From assembly GCA_024400305.1 (NCBI GenBank), contig JAKSMX010000001.1:62001-126000 (forward strand): 64,000 bases of DNA. The letters run 5' to 3'. Shown here piece by piece: positions 1-8,776 of the stretch. Source of the DNA: Bacteroidales bacterium (GTDB lineage Bacteria > Bacteroidota > Bacteroidia > Bacteroidales > F082). How positions within the stretch are numbered: position 1 is the first letter of the stretch; each line of letters begins with the position of its first letter. The notes below the pieces were generated by a model. The model was not told the origin of the DNA. It worked only from the letters and a program-made list of their open reading frames with translations, and searched no databases. The translations under genes and the position numbers were made by a program.

Positions 1-384
1 TGTTCCTGCAAATGAGACCTTTGCATCTGCAAACAATTTTACTCTATTGAAATTGCCATAGACACAACGGAAAAATGGAGCAGCCTTCCACGTTGAAATA
101 TTGTTCTTGTACGTCACGTCATTGTCGCCATCTGTCTTCACTGAAGATATTCCATATCCGACTTCAAGACCAGCGCCAAATTTTTCATTGAACATGTAGC
201 CGACAAATGGATTGATTTCAAAGACTGTAGTTTTTGGATTGTCGCAAGTCGTTGTGACCACGTTGGTTTTTGTCTCAACTTTTCCTGAATTAAAACCGAA
301 ACCGATGTTTCCACCGACAAACATCTGCGCATTGCATAAGAATGTTCCTGCAATAATGACTAAAGATAATAAGAATTTTTTCAT
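1..384 (-). CDS. Outer-membrane beta-barrel protein (3' part cut by window edge)
   Basis: Reading leftward from the ATG at 384-382 gives an uninterrupted frame of 128 codons that runs off the window. It starts with a classic signal peptide (MKKFLLSLVIIAGTFLCNAQ) followed by MFVGGNIGFGFNSGK, then alternating polar/hydrophobic strands such as INPFVGYMFNEKFGAGLEV. This is the pattern of small Bacteroidota outer-membrane beta-barrel proteins. The stop codon and the last strands are outside the window, so length and exact family are unknown. A TAnnTTTG promoter core lies about 70 bases upstream. No enzymatic function is implied. Confidence 0.75.
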   Translation of the reverse strand, partial: MKKFLLSLVIIAGTFLCNAQMFVGGNIGFGFNSGKVETKTNVVTTTCDNPKTTVFEINPFVGYMFNEKFGAGLEVGYGISSVKTDGDNDVTYKNNISTWKAAPFFRCVYGNFNRVKLFADAKVSFAGT

Positions 385-451
385 TTGTTATTAATTTTAA
401 TTTGGCCTACTCTTGGACGAGATTTTCGGCATCCTCTCATTTAAATTTCTG

Positions 452-459
452 CAAAAATA
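452..459 (-). promoter_or_regulatory. Promoter -7 box (TATTTTTG) for the beta-barrel gene
   Basis: On the minus strand this reads TATTTTTG, matching the Bacteroidota -7 consensus TAnnTTTG. It lies about 68 bases upstream of the start at 384. A TTTG lies 15 bases further upstream, closer than the usual 19-21, so the -33 assignment is weak. Confidence 0.45.
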
Positions 460-1059
460 TAAATTTTTGCGATACAAAACTTCTTTATTGAAATTAATGT
501 TTCATAATAGATCTTGATTTTCGCAATGCAAAACTTTTATTTGAAAATGCAAACCAAGTCGGCCGAAACCAAAGTCTGACTGTTTCCGCCGAAATCAAAT
601 TGATTTACAACAGTTTCCACTTCGGCCTTTTCAACAGTGTGATAATAACCGAGCGTCAGGAAATGGAATTTCGCGAAAATCGAAAGATTACTTGTCAAGC
701 CATACGACTTCGCCGACTCCTACGGAGTTCGGGTTCGCTTTACGTCTTCCCGTTAAGTGCATGGTACCTGCTATTCGAATCCGACAAAGTGAGCATGAGC
801 AGTTACAGCCGAATCTATGGACGCTCGATCCGGCCAGTCTGCCCCTCCCGGAATTGACCTATGTCTGCCGGAGACGCACAAAGGCGAGCCTCAGGACACG
901 GCAGCCAAAAGAGATGAGAGATAAGAGATGAGAGAGGCGGGCGCGAGGGATTGTCTTCCTTGGACACCGTGTTTGGGGTCATGGCAAAAACCCTCAATGA
1001 TGTTTTTCATCTCATAAAAATATATTTCAAAAAACTATTTCCCATTGCGAAAAAAATCT
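460..1059. other. Long non-coding stretch
   Basis: The 730 bases between the barrel gene and the oxidoreductase contain only short frames without a signal peptide, a recognisable family or good start context. Around 900-940 there is a purine tract (AGAGATGAGAGATAAGAGAT) of a kind that recurs elsewhere in this window at gene ends. I see no RNA gene or mobile element here. Confidence 0.4.
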
Positions 1060-1067
1060 TACTTTTG
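1060..1067 (+). promoter_or_regulatory. Promoter -7 box (TACTTTTG) for the oxidoreductase gene
   Basis: TACTTTTG matches TAnnTTTG and is followed by GCAC, a common context after these boxes in this window. It lies 47 bases before the ATG at 1115. No well-spaced TTTG -33 element is visible. Confidence 0.5.
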
Positions 1068-1114
1068 CACTTTGTTTTTAAAAATTTATTTATCCAAAAC
1101 TAAAAAATAAAAAT

Positions 1115-4100
1115 ATGGCAGAAAAGAAATTCATGACATGTGACGGTAACTGCGCTGCTGCGCACGTCGCATACATGTTTAGCGAAGTCGCCGCCATCTA
1201 TCCTATCACTCCTTCATCACCAATGGCCGAGTACATTGACGAATGGAGCGCAGGCGGCAGAAAGAACATCTTCAACGAGAACGTCCGCGTTGTCGAAATG
1301 CAGGCTGAAAGCGGCGCCGCCGGCGCTGTCCACGGCTCATTGCAGGCCGGTGCCCTCACAAGCACCTTCACGGCATCACAGGGCCTTCTCCTTATGATCC
1401 CTAACATGTACAAGATCGCCGGTGAGTTGCTCCCAGGCGTCTTCCATGTTTCGGCCCGCGCATTGGCAGCCCAGGCTTTGTCAATCTTCGGCGACCACGC
1501 CGACGTCATGGCTTGCCGTCAGACCGGTTTCGCCATGCTGGCTACCAGCTCAGTCCAGGAAATCATGGACTTGGCTCCGGTCGCTCACCTCGCAGCTATC
1601 GAAGGCCGCGTGCCTTTCCTGCACTTCTTCGACGGTTTCCGTACCTCACACGAAATCCAGAAAGTTGAAGCCACCGACCAGGACGAAGTCGCTAAGCTCG
1701 TCAACTGGGAAGCTTTGAACGAATATCGCAAGCGTGCCCTGAATCCTGAACACCCTGTAACACGCGGTACTGCTCAGAATCCTGACATCTACTTCCAGAC
1801 ACGCGAAGCTCAGAACACTTATTATGATGCCATTCCTGACATCGTCGCCAAGTACATGAAGGAAATGAGCAAGATCACGGGCCGTGAATATGCTCCTTTC
1901 TGCTACTATGGTGCTGCAGATGCCGAAAACATCATCATCTCCATCGGTTCCATCAACGACGTCGTCCGCACAGTGGTCGACAAGCTGAACGCCGAAGGCA
2001 AGAAGGTCGGTATGGTCAATGTCCACCTCTTCCGCCCATTCAGCGTGAAGTATCTGTTTGACGTTCTTCCTAAGACAGTCAAGAAGATTACGGTCCTTGA
2101 CCGTACCAAGGAACCAGGTGCAAACGGCGATCCGCTCTATCTGGATGTCGTCGAAGCTTTCAAGAACTGCCCGAACAAGCCTGTCATCGTTGGCGGCCGT
2201 TACGGTCTTTCTTCAAAGGACACCACTCCTGCTCACATCCTCTCCGTGTTCAACAACATGGAAGCTGCCGAACCGAAGAACCAGTTCACTGTCGGTATCG
2301 TCGATGACGTTACCTTCAAGTCACTGCCTATCCTTCCTGAGTTCTCAATCCTTCCAAAGGGAACCTTCGAGGCTAAGTTCTACGGCCTTGGCGCCGACGG
2401 TACTGTGGGTGCTAACAAGAACTCCATTAAGATCATTGGTGACAACACCAACAAATACAGCCAGGCTTACTTCGACTACGACTCAAAGAAATCAGGCGGC
2501 TACACCTGCTCACACCTTCGTTTCGGTGACCAGCCAATCCTGGCTCCTTACCTCGTCGGCACTCCTGACTTCGTCGCTGTCCACGTTCCTTCATACCTCA
2601 GCAAGTATGACTGCCTGAGAGGTCTGAAAGACAATGGCACATTCCTTTACAACTCACCATGGAGCGTTGAGGAAACCAAGAACAATCTGCCTGACTTCGT
2701 GAAGAAGTATCTCGCTCTCCACAAGATCAACATGTACATCATCGATGCTACTAAGATTGCTTCAGAAATCGGCCTTGGCAACCGTACCAACACCATCCTC
2801 CAAAGTGCATTCTTCAAGATTTCAGGCGTTATTCCTTACGACCTGGCAGTCGAACAGATGAAGAAGTTCATCGTGAAGAGCTATGGCAAGAAGGGTGAAG
2901 ACATCGTCAACATGAACTATGCAGCCGTTGACCGTGGCGGTGAAATCGTGAAGGTTGAAATCCCTGCTGAATGGGCTGAACTGCCTTGCAGCACCGACTT
3001 CGTCTTCCAGCACAACGACAACGATCCTGAATTTATTAATAAGGTGATGCGTCCGATGGTTGCCCAGTGCGGTAACGACCTGCCTGTCAGCGCCTTCAAG
3101 GAAATCATCGACGGCACATTCCCGGCTGGCACCACCGCTTACGAAAAGCGTGGCGTCGCTACCGTGGTTCCTGAATGGAATCCTGCAAACTGCATCCAGT
3201 GCAACCAGTGCTCACTGATTTGCCCTCACGCAGCTATCCGTCCGGTGGTTATGACCGATGCTGAAATGGCAGCAGCTCCTGCTGGCATGAAGGCAGCCGA
3301 CATGAAGATGCCTAAGGAATTGGCCGGCATGCATTTCCGTATGCAGGTTTCAGTCCTCGACTGCACAGGTTGCGGCAACTGCGCCGACATCTGCCCTGCT
3401 AAGGAAAAGGCATTGGTGATGAAACCTCTCGAAAGCCAGATGGCTGAAGTCGAGAACTGGGAATATGGCCAGAAGAAAGTCACCTACAAGGACGACATGA
3501 TTGACAAGTTCGCCAACGTGAAGAACAGCCAATTCGCACAGCCTCTGTTTGAGTTCTCAGGCGCTTGCGCTGGTTGCGGTGAAACACCTTACATCAAGTG
3601 CCTCACCCAGTTGTTCGGCGAAAGAATGATGATCGCCAACGCAACAGGCTGCTCGTCAATCTACGGCGGTTCTGCTCCTGCAACTCCATACTGCAAGAAC
3701 AACAGAAGCGGTAAGGGCGTGGCTTGGGCTAACTCATTGTTCGAAGATAATGCTGAATTCGGCCTTGGTATGGCTACCGCTACCCGCAAGATGCGCGACC
3801 GCGTTGAACGCATCATGAAGGAAGCCATCGCCAACTGCCAGTGCTGCTCAGCAGAACTGAAGGCTATGTTCCAGGAATGGATTGACAACCGCGAAGACGG
3901 CGTCAAGACCATGGAACTGGCTCCTAAGATTGTTGCTGCTTGCGAAGCTTGCGGCTGCGACTACTGTAAACAAATCATCGACCTCAAGGATCACCTCACC
4001 AAGAAGAGCCAGTGGATCTTCGGCGGTGACGGTTGGGCTTACGATATCGGCTTCGGCGGCTTAGACCACGTTCTGGCTTCTGGTGAAGATGTCAACGTTC

Positions 4101-4651
4101 TCGTCGTCGATACTGAAGTCTATTCAAATACTGGCGGTCAGTCATCAAAGGCTACACCAGCTGGTGCTGTCGCTAAGTTTGCTGCTTCAGGTAAGAAGGT
4201 TCGCAAGAAAGACCTCGGCATGATTGCCAAGAGCTACGGCTATGTGTATGTGGCACAAGTCGCTATGGGCGCTTCACAGGCTCAGTACTTCAAGGTCATC
4301 AAGGAAGCCGAAGCTTACCGCGGACCGTCATTGATCATCTGCTACGCACCTTGCATCAACCACGGCATTAAGATTGGAATGGGCCACTCACAACTCGAAG
4401 AGAAGCTCGCCGTCGAATGCGGTTACTGGCATCTGTGGCACTTCAACCCAGAAGAGGAAGAGGCCGGTCAGAACGGCTTCCACCTCGACAGCAAGGAACC
4501 GGATTGGAGCAAGTTCCAGCAGTTCATCATGGGTGAAGTCCGTTACAACTCACTGCTTAAGACCTTCCCGGAGGAAGCCAAGGAACTCTTCGCCAAGACC
4601 GAACAGTTCGCGAAGCTGAGATACGAAGGCTACAAGAAGCTGAGCGAATAA
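1115..4651 (+). CDS. nifJ: Pyruvate:ferredoxin (flavodoxin) oxidoreductase
   Basis: This 1178-residue single-chain enzyme oxidatively decarboxylates pyruvate to acetyl-CoA and CO2 and reduces ferredoxin in the cytoplasm of anaerobes. The N-terminal domain opens with the family motif YPITPSSPMAEY. Two 4Fe-4S motifs lie near residues 690 (CIQCNQCSLICP) and 747 (CTGCGNCADICP). The third cluster begins at CAGCGET (about 818). The thiamine-diphosphate motif runs from GGDGWAYDIG (about 969) to NTGGQSS (about 1004), and the late cysteine of APCINHG is present. Length and domain order match the usual five-domain enzyme. The gene stands alone, with its own promoter and a strong terminator, and has strongly C-ending codons typical of a highly expressed gene. 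Confidence 0.97.
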   Translation: MAEKKFMTCDGNCAAAHVAYMFSEVAAIYPITPSSPMAEYIDEWSAGGRKNIFNENVRVVEMQAESGAAGAVHGSLQAGALTSTFTASQGLLLMIPNMYKIAGELLPGVFHVSARALAAQALSIFGDHADVMACRQTGFAMLATSSVQEIMDLAPVAHLAAIEGRVPFLHFFDGFRTSHEIQKVEATDQDEVAKLVNWEALNEYRKRALNPEHPVTRGTAQNPDIYFQTREAQNTYYDAIPDIVAKYMKEMSKITGREYAPFCYYGAADAENIIISIGSINDVVRTVVDKLNAEGKKVGMVNVHLFRPFSVKYLFDVLPKTVKKITVLDRTKEPGANGDPLYLDVVEAFKNCPNKPVIVGGRYGLSSKDTTPAHILSVFNNMEAAEPKNQFTVGIVDDVTFKSLPILPEFSILPKGTFEAKFYGLGADGTVGANKNSIKIIGDNTNKYSQAYFDYDSKKSGGYTCSHLRFGDQPILAPYLVGTPDFVAVHVPSYLSKYDCLRGLKDNGTFLYNSPWSVEETKNNLPDFVKKYLALHKINMYIIDATKIASEIGLGNRTNTILQSAFFKISGVIPYDLAVEQMKKFIVKSYGKKGEDIVNMNYAAVDRGGEIVKVEIPAEWAELPCSTDFVFQHNDNDPEFINKVMRPMVAQCGNDLPVSAFKEIIDGTFPAGTTAYEKRGVATVVPEWNPANCIQCNQCSLICPHAAIRPVVMTDAEMAAAPAGMKAADMKMPKELAGMHFRMQVSVLDCTGCGNCADICPAKEKALVMKPLESQMAEVENWEYGQKKVTYKDDMIDKFANVKNSQFAQPLFEFSGACAGCGETPYIKCLTQLFGERMMIANATGCSSIYGGSAPATPYCKNNRSGKGVAWANSLFEDNAEFGLGMATATRKMRDRVERIMKEAIANCQCCSAELKAMFQEWIDNREDGVKTMELAPKIVAACEACGCDYCKQIIDLKDHLTKKSQWIFGGDGWAYDIGFGGLDHVLASGEDVNVLVVDTEVYSNTGGQSSKATPAGAVAKFAASGKKVRKKDLGMIAKSYGYVYVAQVAMGASQAQYFKVIKEAEAYRGPSLIICYAPCINHGIKIGMGHSQLEEKLAVECGYWHLWHFNPEEEEAGQNGFHLDSKEPDWSKFQQFIMGEVRYNSLLKTFPEEAKELFAKTEQFAKLRYEGYKKLSE

Positions 4652-4670
4652 ATTTGAATTATTAACTCCA

Positions 4671-4697
4671 AGAGGGTGCTTATGCACCCTCTTTTTT
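4671..4697 (+). terminator. Rho-independent terminator of nifJ
   Basis: GAGGGTGC and GCACCCTC form a perfect 8-bp stem (9 bp with the flanking A-T pair) around the loop TTAT, followed directly by six T. It starts 20 bases after the nifJ stop codon. Confidence 0.9.
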
Positions 4698-4760
4698 CAG
4701 ATTAATTTGACATTATTATTTTCAAAAAACTTTTATGAGTTTTTAGTGGACACTAATCTA

Positions 4761-5897
4761 ATGACTATGACAAAAAAATCAATTTTCGTTTCTTCGGTGC
4801 TATGTGTTGCGCTTTGTGTATTTGCCGGATGTAAATCTACAGAAAATGTTGACCTCAGCAAGGCCATTGACCTTGAGCACCATTTCATTCATCCTGACTA
4901 CATAGATTATGTGAAATCCAGAACGGAATATCCATATTATAAGGAAGGGTTAGGTATCTGCTATTCCGGAACCTCATTCATCCCTATCGACACTCCTCAA
5001 AACTTCAATCAATCGGACCTTGCGAAGGGTCGGAAATTGGTAGATATCGTTACAGACCTTGATGACATCAGGATTGCCGAACTAGACGATGCCGGTGTAA
5101 GTACTGCTGTACTTTCTGCCGGTCAAGGCATTGAAGAACTCCCGCGAGAGGATGCCGTCAGATTGGCCAGAGCGACCAATGATGCGGTAGCCGCTGCAAT
5201 CAAACGTCATCCGGGCCGTTATCAGGGGTCAATCTGTCTTCCGGCCTTATATGTCGAAGAGTCTGTTGCAGAACTGGAAAGGGCCGTCAAAGAACTCGGT
5301 CTCAAATACTGGCACACTCACTCGAATTATGGTGGGCATTACCTTTTCGAGGAACAGTTCGAACCAATTCTTGCCAAATGTGCAGAATTGGGAGTCCCGT
5401 TCTATCTTCACCCGCAGTACCCTTCAACTCCATATCTGAACAGTTTCGGAATGAATATAGGAGGAGCGGGATTAGGATTCGGCGTTGACGTGACAAGAAC
5501 CGCTACCCTTCTGATTATGAATGGAATATTTGACAAATATCCTAATCTTGTGATGATTCTGGGCCACATGGCCGAATTCTTCCCTTATTGTCTGACAAGG
5601 ATGGATGACAGGTTCGGCAACGCAAAAGAAACGGGAATGGATCCTTATGACAAGAGCAAACAGTCATTCACATACTATTTTCAGCATAACATAATGATGA
5701 CTACCAGCGGAATATTCGATCCGAGTGTGGTTATGTTCGCCATCAACAAAATAGGTATTGACCATATTATGCTGGGTACCGATTTCCCTTACGAGAACTT
5801 CAGGGATGCTGTCAAATTTGTCAAGGACCTACCTATCAGCGATGAGGACAAGGCCAAGATTCTTTACAAGAATGCCGAGACCTATATCCTGAAGTAA
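4761..5897 (+). CDS. Lipoprotein amidohydrolase of the ACMSD / gamma-resorcylate decarboxylase group
   Basis: This is a metal-dependent amidohydrolase-2 family protein (PF04909 type). I chose the ATG at 4761 because it starts directly before a lipoprotein signal, SIFVSSVLCVALCVFAGC; the frame is open upstream to 4707 and 4767 is an alternative. The mature protein shows the family landmarks in order: E-x-H in LEHHF, a histidine in FYLHPQYP, GHMAEFFPY, and the metal aspartate in GTDFPYE. E-x-H with GHM.E..PY is the pattern of the decarboxylases related to gamma-resorcylate decarboxylase. A lipoprotein form is unusual because characterised members are cytoplasmic. The substrate cannot be told from sequence. 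Confidence 0.8.
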   Translation: MTMTKKSIFVSSVLCVALCVFAGCKSTENVDLSKAIDLEHHFIHPDYIDYVKSRTEYPYYKEGLGICYSGTSFIPIDTPQNFNQSDLAKGRKLVDIVTDLDDIRIAELDDAGVSTAVLSAGQGIEELPREDAVRLARATNDAVAAAIKRHPGRYQGSICLPALYVEESVAELERAVKELGLKYWHTHSNYGGHYLFEEQFEPILAKCAELGVPFYLHPQYPSTPYLNSFGMNIGGAGLGFGVDVTRTATLLIMNGIFDKYPNLVMILGHMAEFFPYCLTRMDDRFGNAKETGMDPYDKSKQSFTYYFQHNIMMTTSGIFDPSVVMFAINKIGIDHIMLGTDFPYENFRDAVKFVKDLPISDEDKAKILYKNAETYILK

Positions 5898-6203
5898 GTT
5901 TTTTCATTCCGAATTGATAGGAGACTGTAATTTAAATAATTTAGACTCTGTTTGATTCGTCACAGAAAGAATTTTCCTTGAAGAATTATAATGCTACCAT
6001 TTCTTTAGACCATTTTGTTACCAGGTTAAGGTGATATATCCTCGCTGGTTTTATATTGCAAAATTACATTTTAAATTTATACATTTCCAAATTTTAATGA
6101 AAAAAATATCTTTGTTTGGAAAATCATGCCACCCGTTTCTTCATGTAAATCTTCGGGGTCCACTTCATAAGTTACGCCACTTTCTTTTCTGACATCTCAT
6201 CTT
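5898..6203. other. Intergenic stretch with promoter-like boxes and weak hairpin
   Basis: Between two convergent genes lie a weak stem (ACCAG 6020-6024 / CTGGT 6045-6049), a minus-strand TAATTTTG box at 6059-6066 and a plus-strand TATCTTTG box at 6107-6114. Neither box points at an annotated gene. Minus-strand frames across 6120-6180 resemble a protein tail (KWTPKIYMKKRVA then stop) and may be the remnant of a lost gene. Confidence 0.3.
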
Positions 6204-6593
6204 TTATCTGAAAGTGAACATCAGATTCGCGAAGAAGTTCCACAACGTGGCGCAGCCGATGGCGAAAATCTTGCTGACATAGAAATTCCATTTGAACTTG
6301 TCGGTGAGGATCCACAATACCAACGAATTGATTCCCAAGCCTATAGCCGAGACAATCATGAACGTGCCATATTCAGTCGCGACATGCTCGTTGGTGCTCT
6401 GAAACGTCCACAGCCTGTTCAGGATATAATTGGAAGTCGCCGCACATACGAAACCCAACGCATTGCTCACATATTTGTTGATTTTCACCTTCTCCTTAAA
6501 AAGATATGTGACGCCGAAATCCACGAAAAGTCCTGAAAATCCGACAACACCGAACTTCATAAATTTGTAAATCAATATCTTATCTATTGCCAT
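6204..6593 (-). CDS. GtrA-like small membrane protein
   Basis: This 129-residue protein matches the GtrA family (PF04138): four hydrophobic helices, the conserved start KFMKFGVVGFSGLFVDFGV, and NYILNRLWTF before the third helix. GtrA proteins are thought to help flip or transfer lipid-linked sugars for surface polysaccharides. It lies 24 bases downstream of the CPBP protease gene on the same strand and may be co-transcribed with it. No glycosyltransferase partner lies beside it in this window. Confidence 0.85.
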   Translation of the reverse strand: MAIDKILIYKFMKFGVVGFSGLFVDFGVTYLFKEKVKINKYVSNALGFVCAATSNYILNRLWTFQSTNEHVATEYGTFMIVSAIGLGINSLVLWILTDKFKWNFYVSKIFAIGCATLWNFFANLMFTFR

Positions 6594-6617
6594 GCGTGAG
6601 TTAATAAAATATGAAAG

Positions 6618-7496
6618 TTATAAAATTTCCAGATTGCGTCTGCTTAAACGACGACATAAAACAAAAATTGCGACAGTGACAGCCAGACTGCCGATTATCA
6701 CGAAAATGTTTCCCGACGAGCCGAATTTCTCGACATCAACATCAACGATGTTATTGAAATTGAGATAATAAAGAACGACAATAGTGGCATTGTTGATGAA
6801 ATGCATCAGCATCGACGACCAGATTGAGCCTGTGATGTAAAACATATATCCGAGCATGATTCCGAGGATTATTCTCGGGATGAAGCCGTAGAATTCAAAA
6901 TGCATGGCCGAAAACAACACGGATGTCACCAGAATACCGACAAAGGCATTTCTGCAAATCCTTATCATAACCGGCTGTATCACAGAGCGGAAGAGCAGTT
7001 CCTCGCCTATTGCGGCAAGAGCGGCGATCATCAGTATGTTGGTGACGAGTCCGCCGACATTCCCGACATCCAGGAACTTCTTCATCAGGTCATCGGCCAT
7101 ATCCTGGACCATACGGAAATATTCCTCAAGCCGTGCCATCGACTCCGGCAGTGTGAAGCCTTCGTTCCATTCGGTGACGGCACTGTTGAAAGGAAGCACG
7201 GTGAACATCGCGGCGACGCCGAGGAGAGCCGCCGCCGGCATCTTTTTAAAACCAAGATAATCAAGAGGTTTCTCCTTCACCAACGCGGCGTAAAACAGAG
7301 GCGGCATCACGAAGCCCGCCACCTGGCTGCAAATCTGGGCGATACGGAGATTTGTCACATCGGACAACGAACCGTGGGACAGAAGCACCACCGCCGACGC
7401 GAACACACTGCCGAACACGGCACCGAACACGACAAGCAGGATGAAAATGAAAATCCTGCTTGCTGTCGTCGTATTTTTAATCATCGGGAAAAACAT
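6618..7496 (-). CDS. CPBP-family intramembrane metalloprotease
   Basis: This is a multi-pass membrane protein of the CAAX-protease/bacteriocin-processing family (PF02517). It carries the diagnostic motif EELLFR in AALAAIGEELLFRSVIQP, followed by HFEFYGFIPR and the terminal MLMHFINNATIV helix, which supply the expected Glu-Glu and His metal ligands. The frame is open to a GTG at 7517 directly abutting the previous gene's stop. I prefer the ATG at 7496, which has AAGAGA just upstream; ATG 7484 is also possible. It is translationally close to the upstream GNAT-like gene. The substrate is unknown. Confidence 0.85.
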   Translation of the reverse strand: MFFPMIKNTTTASRIFIFILLVVFGAVFGSVFASAVVLLSHGSLSDVTNLRIAQICSQVAGFVMPPLFYAALVKEKPLDYLGFKKMPAAALLGVAAMFTVLPFNSAVTEWNEGFTLPESMARLEEYFRMVQDMADDLMKKFLDVGNVGGLVTNILMIAALAAIGEELLFRSVIQPVMIRICRNAFVGILVTSVLFSAMHFEFYGFIPRIILGIMLGYMFYITGSIWSSMLMHFINNATIVVLYYLNFNNIVDVDVEKFGSSGNIFVIIGSLAVTVAIFVLCRRLSRRNLEIL

Positions 7497-7517
7497 GATA
7501 TTTCTCTTTAAATTCAC

Positions 7518-8639
7518 TTAAATATTCCTTGAAAACACGGCCCTCTTGAAATGCTCTTCACATTCGTACTGCGACTTCCACACCATAACCGCCTTGTTTC
7601 CAATGATTTGCGGGTTGGAATAGGCATATCTCAAGCCTTTCTTTATCATCGATTCGTTGAGTGCCACATGGTACAACGCATGTATGCCTCTGCAGTGCCA
7701 GTCGGTGCGCACGCCGTTGAGCAGGAAGTCGATGTCCCTATAATGTTTCATGTCGTGCAGCACCTTGGTCCAGCCGAGCGGGAACAGGCGGCCTTTGATT
7801 TTCCTGAAGGCATTGTCGAGGCACGGCATGGCTACCGCGAAGCCGATCACCTCGTCTTTCTCGTCAACGACGAACTTCACGAGTTCAGGATCCAGGACGG
7901 AAAAGTATTTCCTGACGTAATTCCTTATCTCCGTTTCAGTAAGCTCGACGAAGCCGTAAAGATTCTTGAATGCGTCATTCAGGCAGTGGAACAGCTTCGG
8001 CCCGTACGGACGCATCTCTCTCACCTTTTTGAATTCCACCAGCCTGACTTTATATTTCTCGGCTATCATCAGGCTCACCTTCTTCATTTTTTCAGGCACA
8101 GGCTGCGAAGCCGGAATCCTGTACTGGATCCATTCGCAATCGGTGGAAAAACCGGCCTGCTTTATGAAATCAATGTAATAAGAAGGATTATACAAGGTGC
8201 AGATGTTCTGCCTGTTGTCGAAGCCATCCGTGACCCAGCATTCCTTGTCCATGTCGGTGAATCCGAGAGGCCCGTGGATTTTTTCCATCCCGAAACTCTT
8301 TCCGAAATCCGACACCTTATTAATTAATGCCTTGAACACATTCTGGTCCTCAACGAAGTCGAACCATCCGAAGCGCACGAACTTCTCGTTCCACTTGCGG
8401 TTCGCACGGTTATTGATTATCGCGCCGACGCGTCCGACAATCTTTTCGCCTCTCATGGCTATCCAGAACTTCGCGTCGCAATATTTGTAAGCGGGGTTCT
8501 TCTCCCTGTATAAACTGTCACGCTCGTCGGAATCAAGACTGGGGATGAAACACGAATTATCCTTGAAAAGCTTTTTGGGAAATTCAATGAACCTGCGCCA
8601 GTCGCGATGTGTCACCACCTCTTTCAAAACCAAATCCAT
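7518..8639 (-). CDS. GNAT-fold N-acyltransferase-like protein
   Basis: This cytoplasmic protein of about 373 residues resembles the acyl-CoA N-acyltransferase-like family that includes E. coli YghO. Supporting segments are a GNAT-like central strand and loop (FWIAMRGEKIVGRVGAIINN) and a second half with ELVKFVVDEKDEVIGFAVAMP. The reading frame extends to a TTG at 8651. ATG 8639 is the better start, about 20 bases after a TATTTTTG promoter core. The acyl donor and acceptor are unknown. It heads a three-gene minus-strand run with the CPBP protease and the GtrA protein. Confidence 0.7.
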   Translation of the reverse strand: MDLVLKEVVTHRDWRRFIEFPKKLFKDNSCFIPSLDSDERDSLYREKNPAYKYCDAKFWIAMRGEKIVGRVGAIINNRANRKWNEKFVRFGWFDFVEDQNVFKALINKVSDFGKSFGMEKIHGPLGFTDMDKECWVTDGFDNRQNICTLYNPSYYIDFIKQAGFSTDCEWIQYRIPASQPVPEKMKKVSLMIAEKYKVRLVEFKKVREMRPYGPKLFHCLNDAFKNLYGFVELTETEIRNYVRKYFSVLDPELVKFVVDEKDEVIGFAVAMPCLDNAFRKIKGRLFPLGWTKVLHDMKHYRDIDFLLNGVRTDWHCRGIHALYHVALNESMIKKGLRYAYSNPQIIGNKAVMVWKSQYECEEHFKRAVFSRNI

Positions 8640-8659
8640 ATCCGTATTCAATTAAGTTG

Positions 8660-8667
8660 CAAAAATA
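8660..8667 (-). promoter_or_regulatory. Promoter -7 box (TATTTTTG) for the GNAT-CPBP-GtrA run
   Basis: The minus strand reads TATTTTTG, 20 bases upstream of ATG 8639. This supports that ATG over the earlier TTG. Confidence 0.5.
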
Positions 8668-8748
8668 CGAATTAAATTTTTACGTGCAGACGTTTTTTTT
8701 CCACACATTCAATTTTTAAACAGATGTTATTTGTTCACTTATTTTTCA

Positions 8749-8756
8749 TATTTTTG
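8749..8756 (+). promoter_or_regulatory. Promoter -7 box (TATTTTTG) for the phosphate transporter gene
   Basis: TATTTTTG lies 20 bases before ATG 8777. A TTTG at 8730-8733 is 15 bases upstream, shorter than the usual spacing. Confidence 0.5.
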
Positions 8757-8776
8757 CGCAAAAATAATTTTACGAT

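Noticed and set aside
600-857. 85-codon frame in the first intergenic region
   Set aside because: No family, no signal, poor start context and no conserved neighbour; probably chance.
7551-8327. 258-codon plus-strand frame opposite the GNAT-like gene
   Set aside because: It is the complement of a well-supported gene; its composition mirrors the antisense strand.
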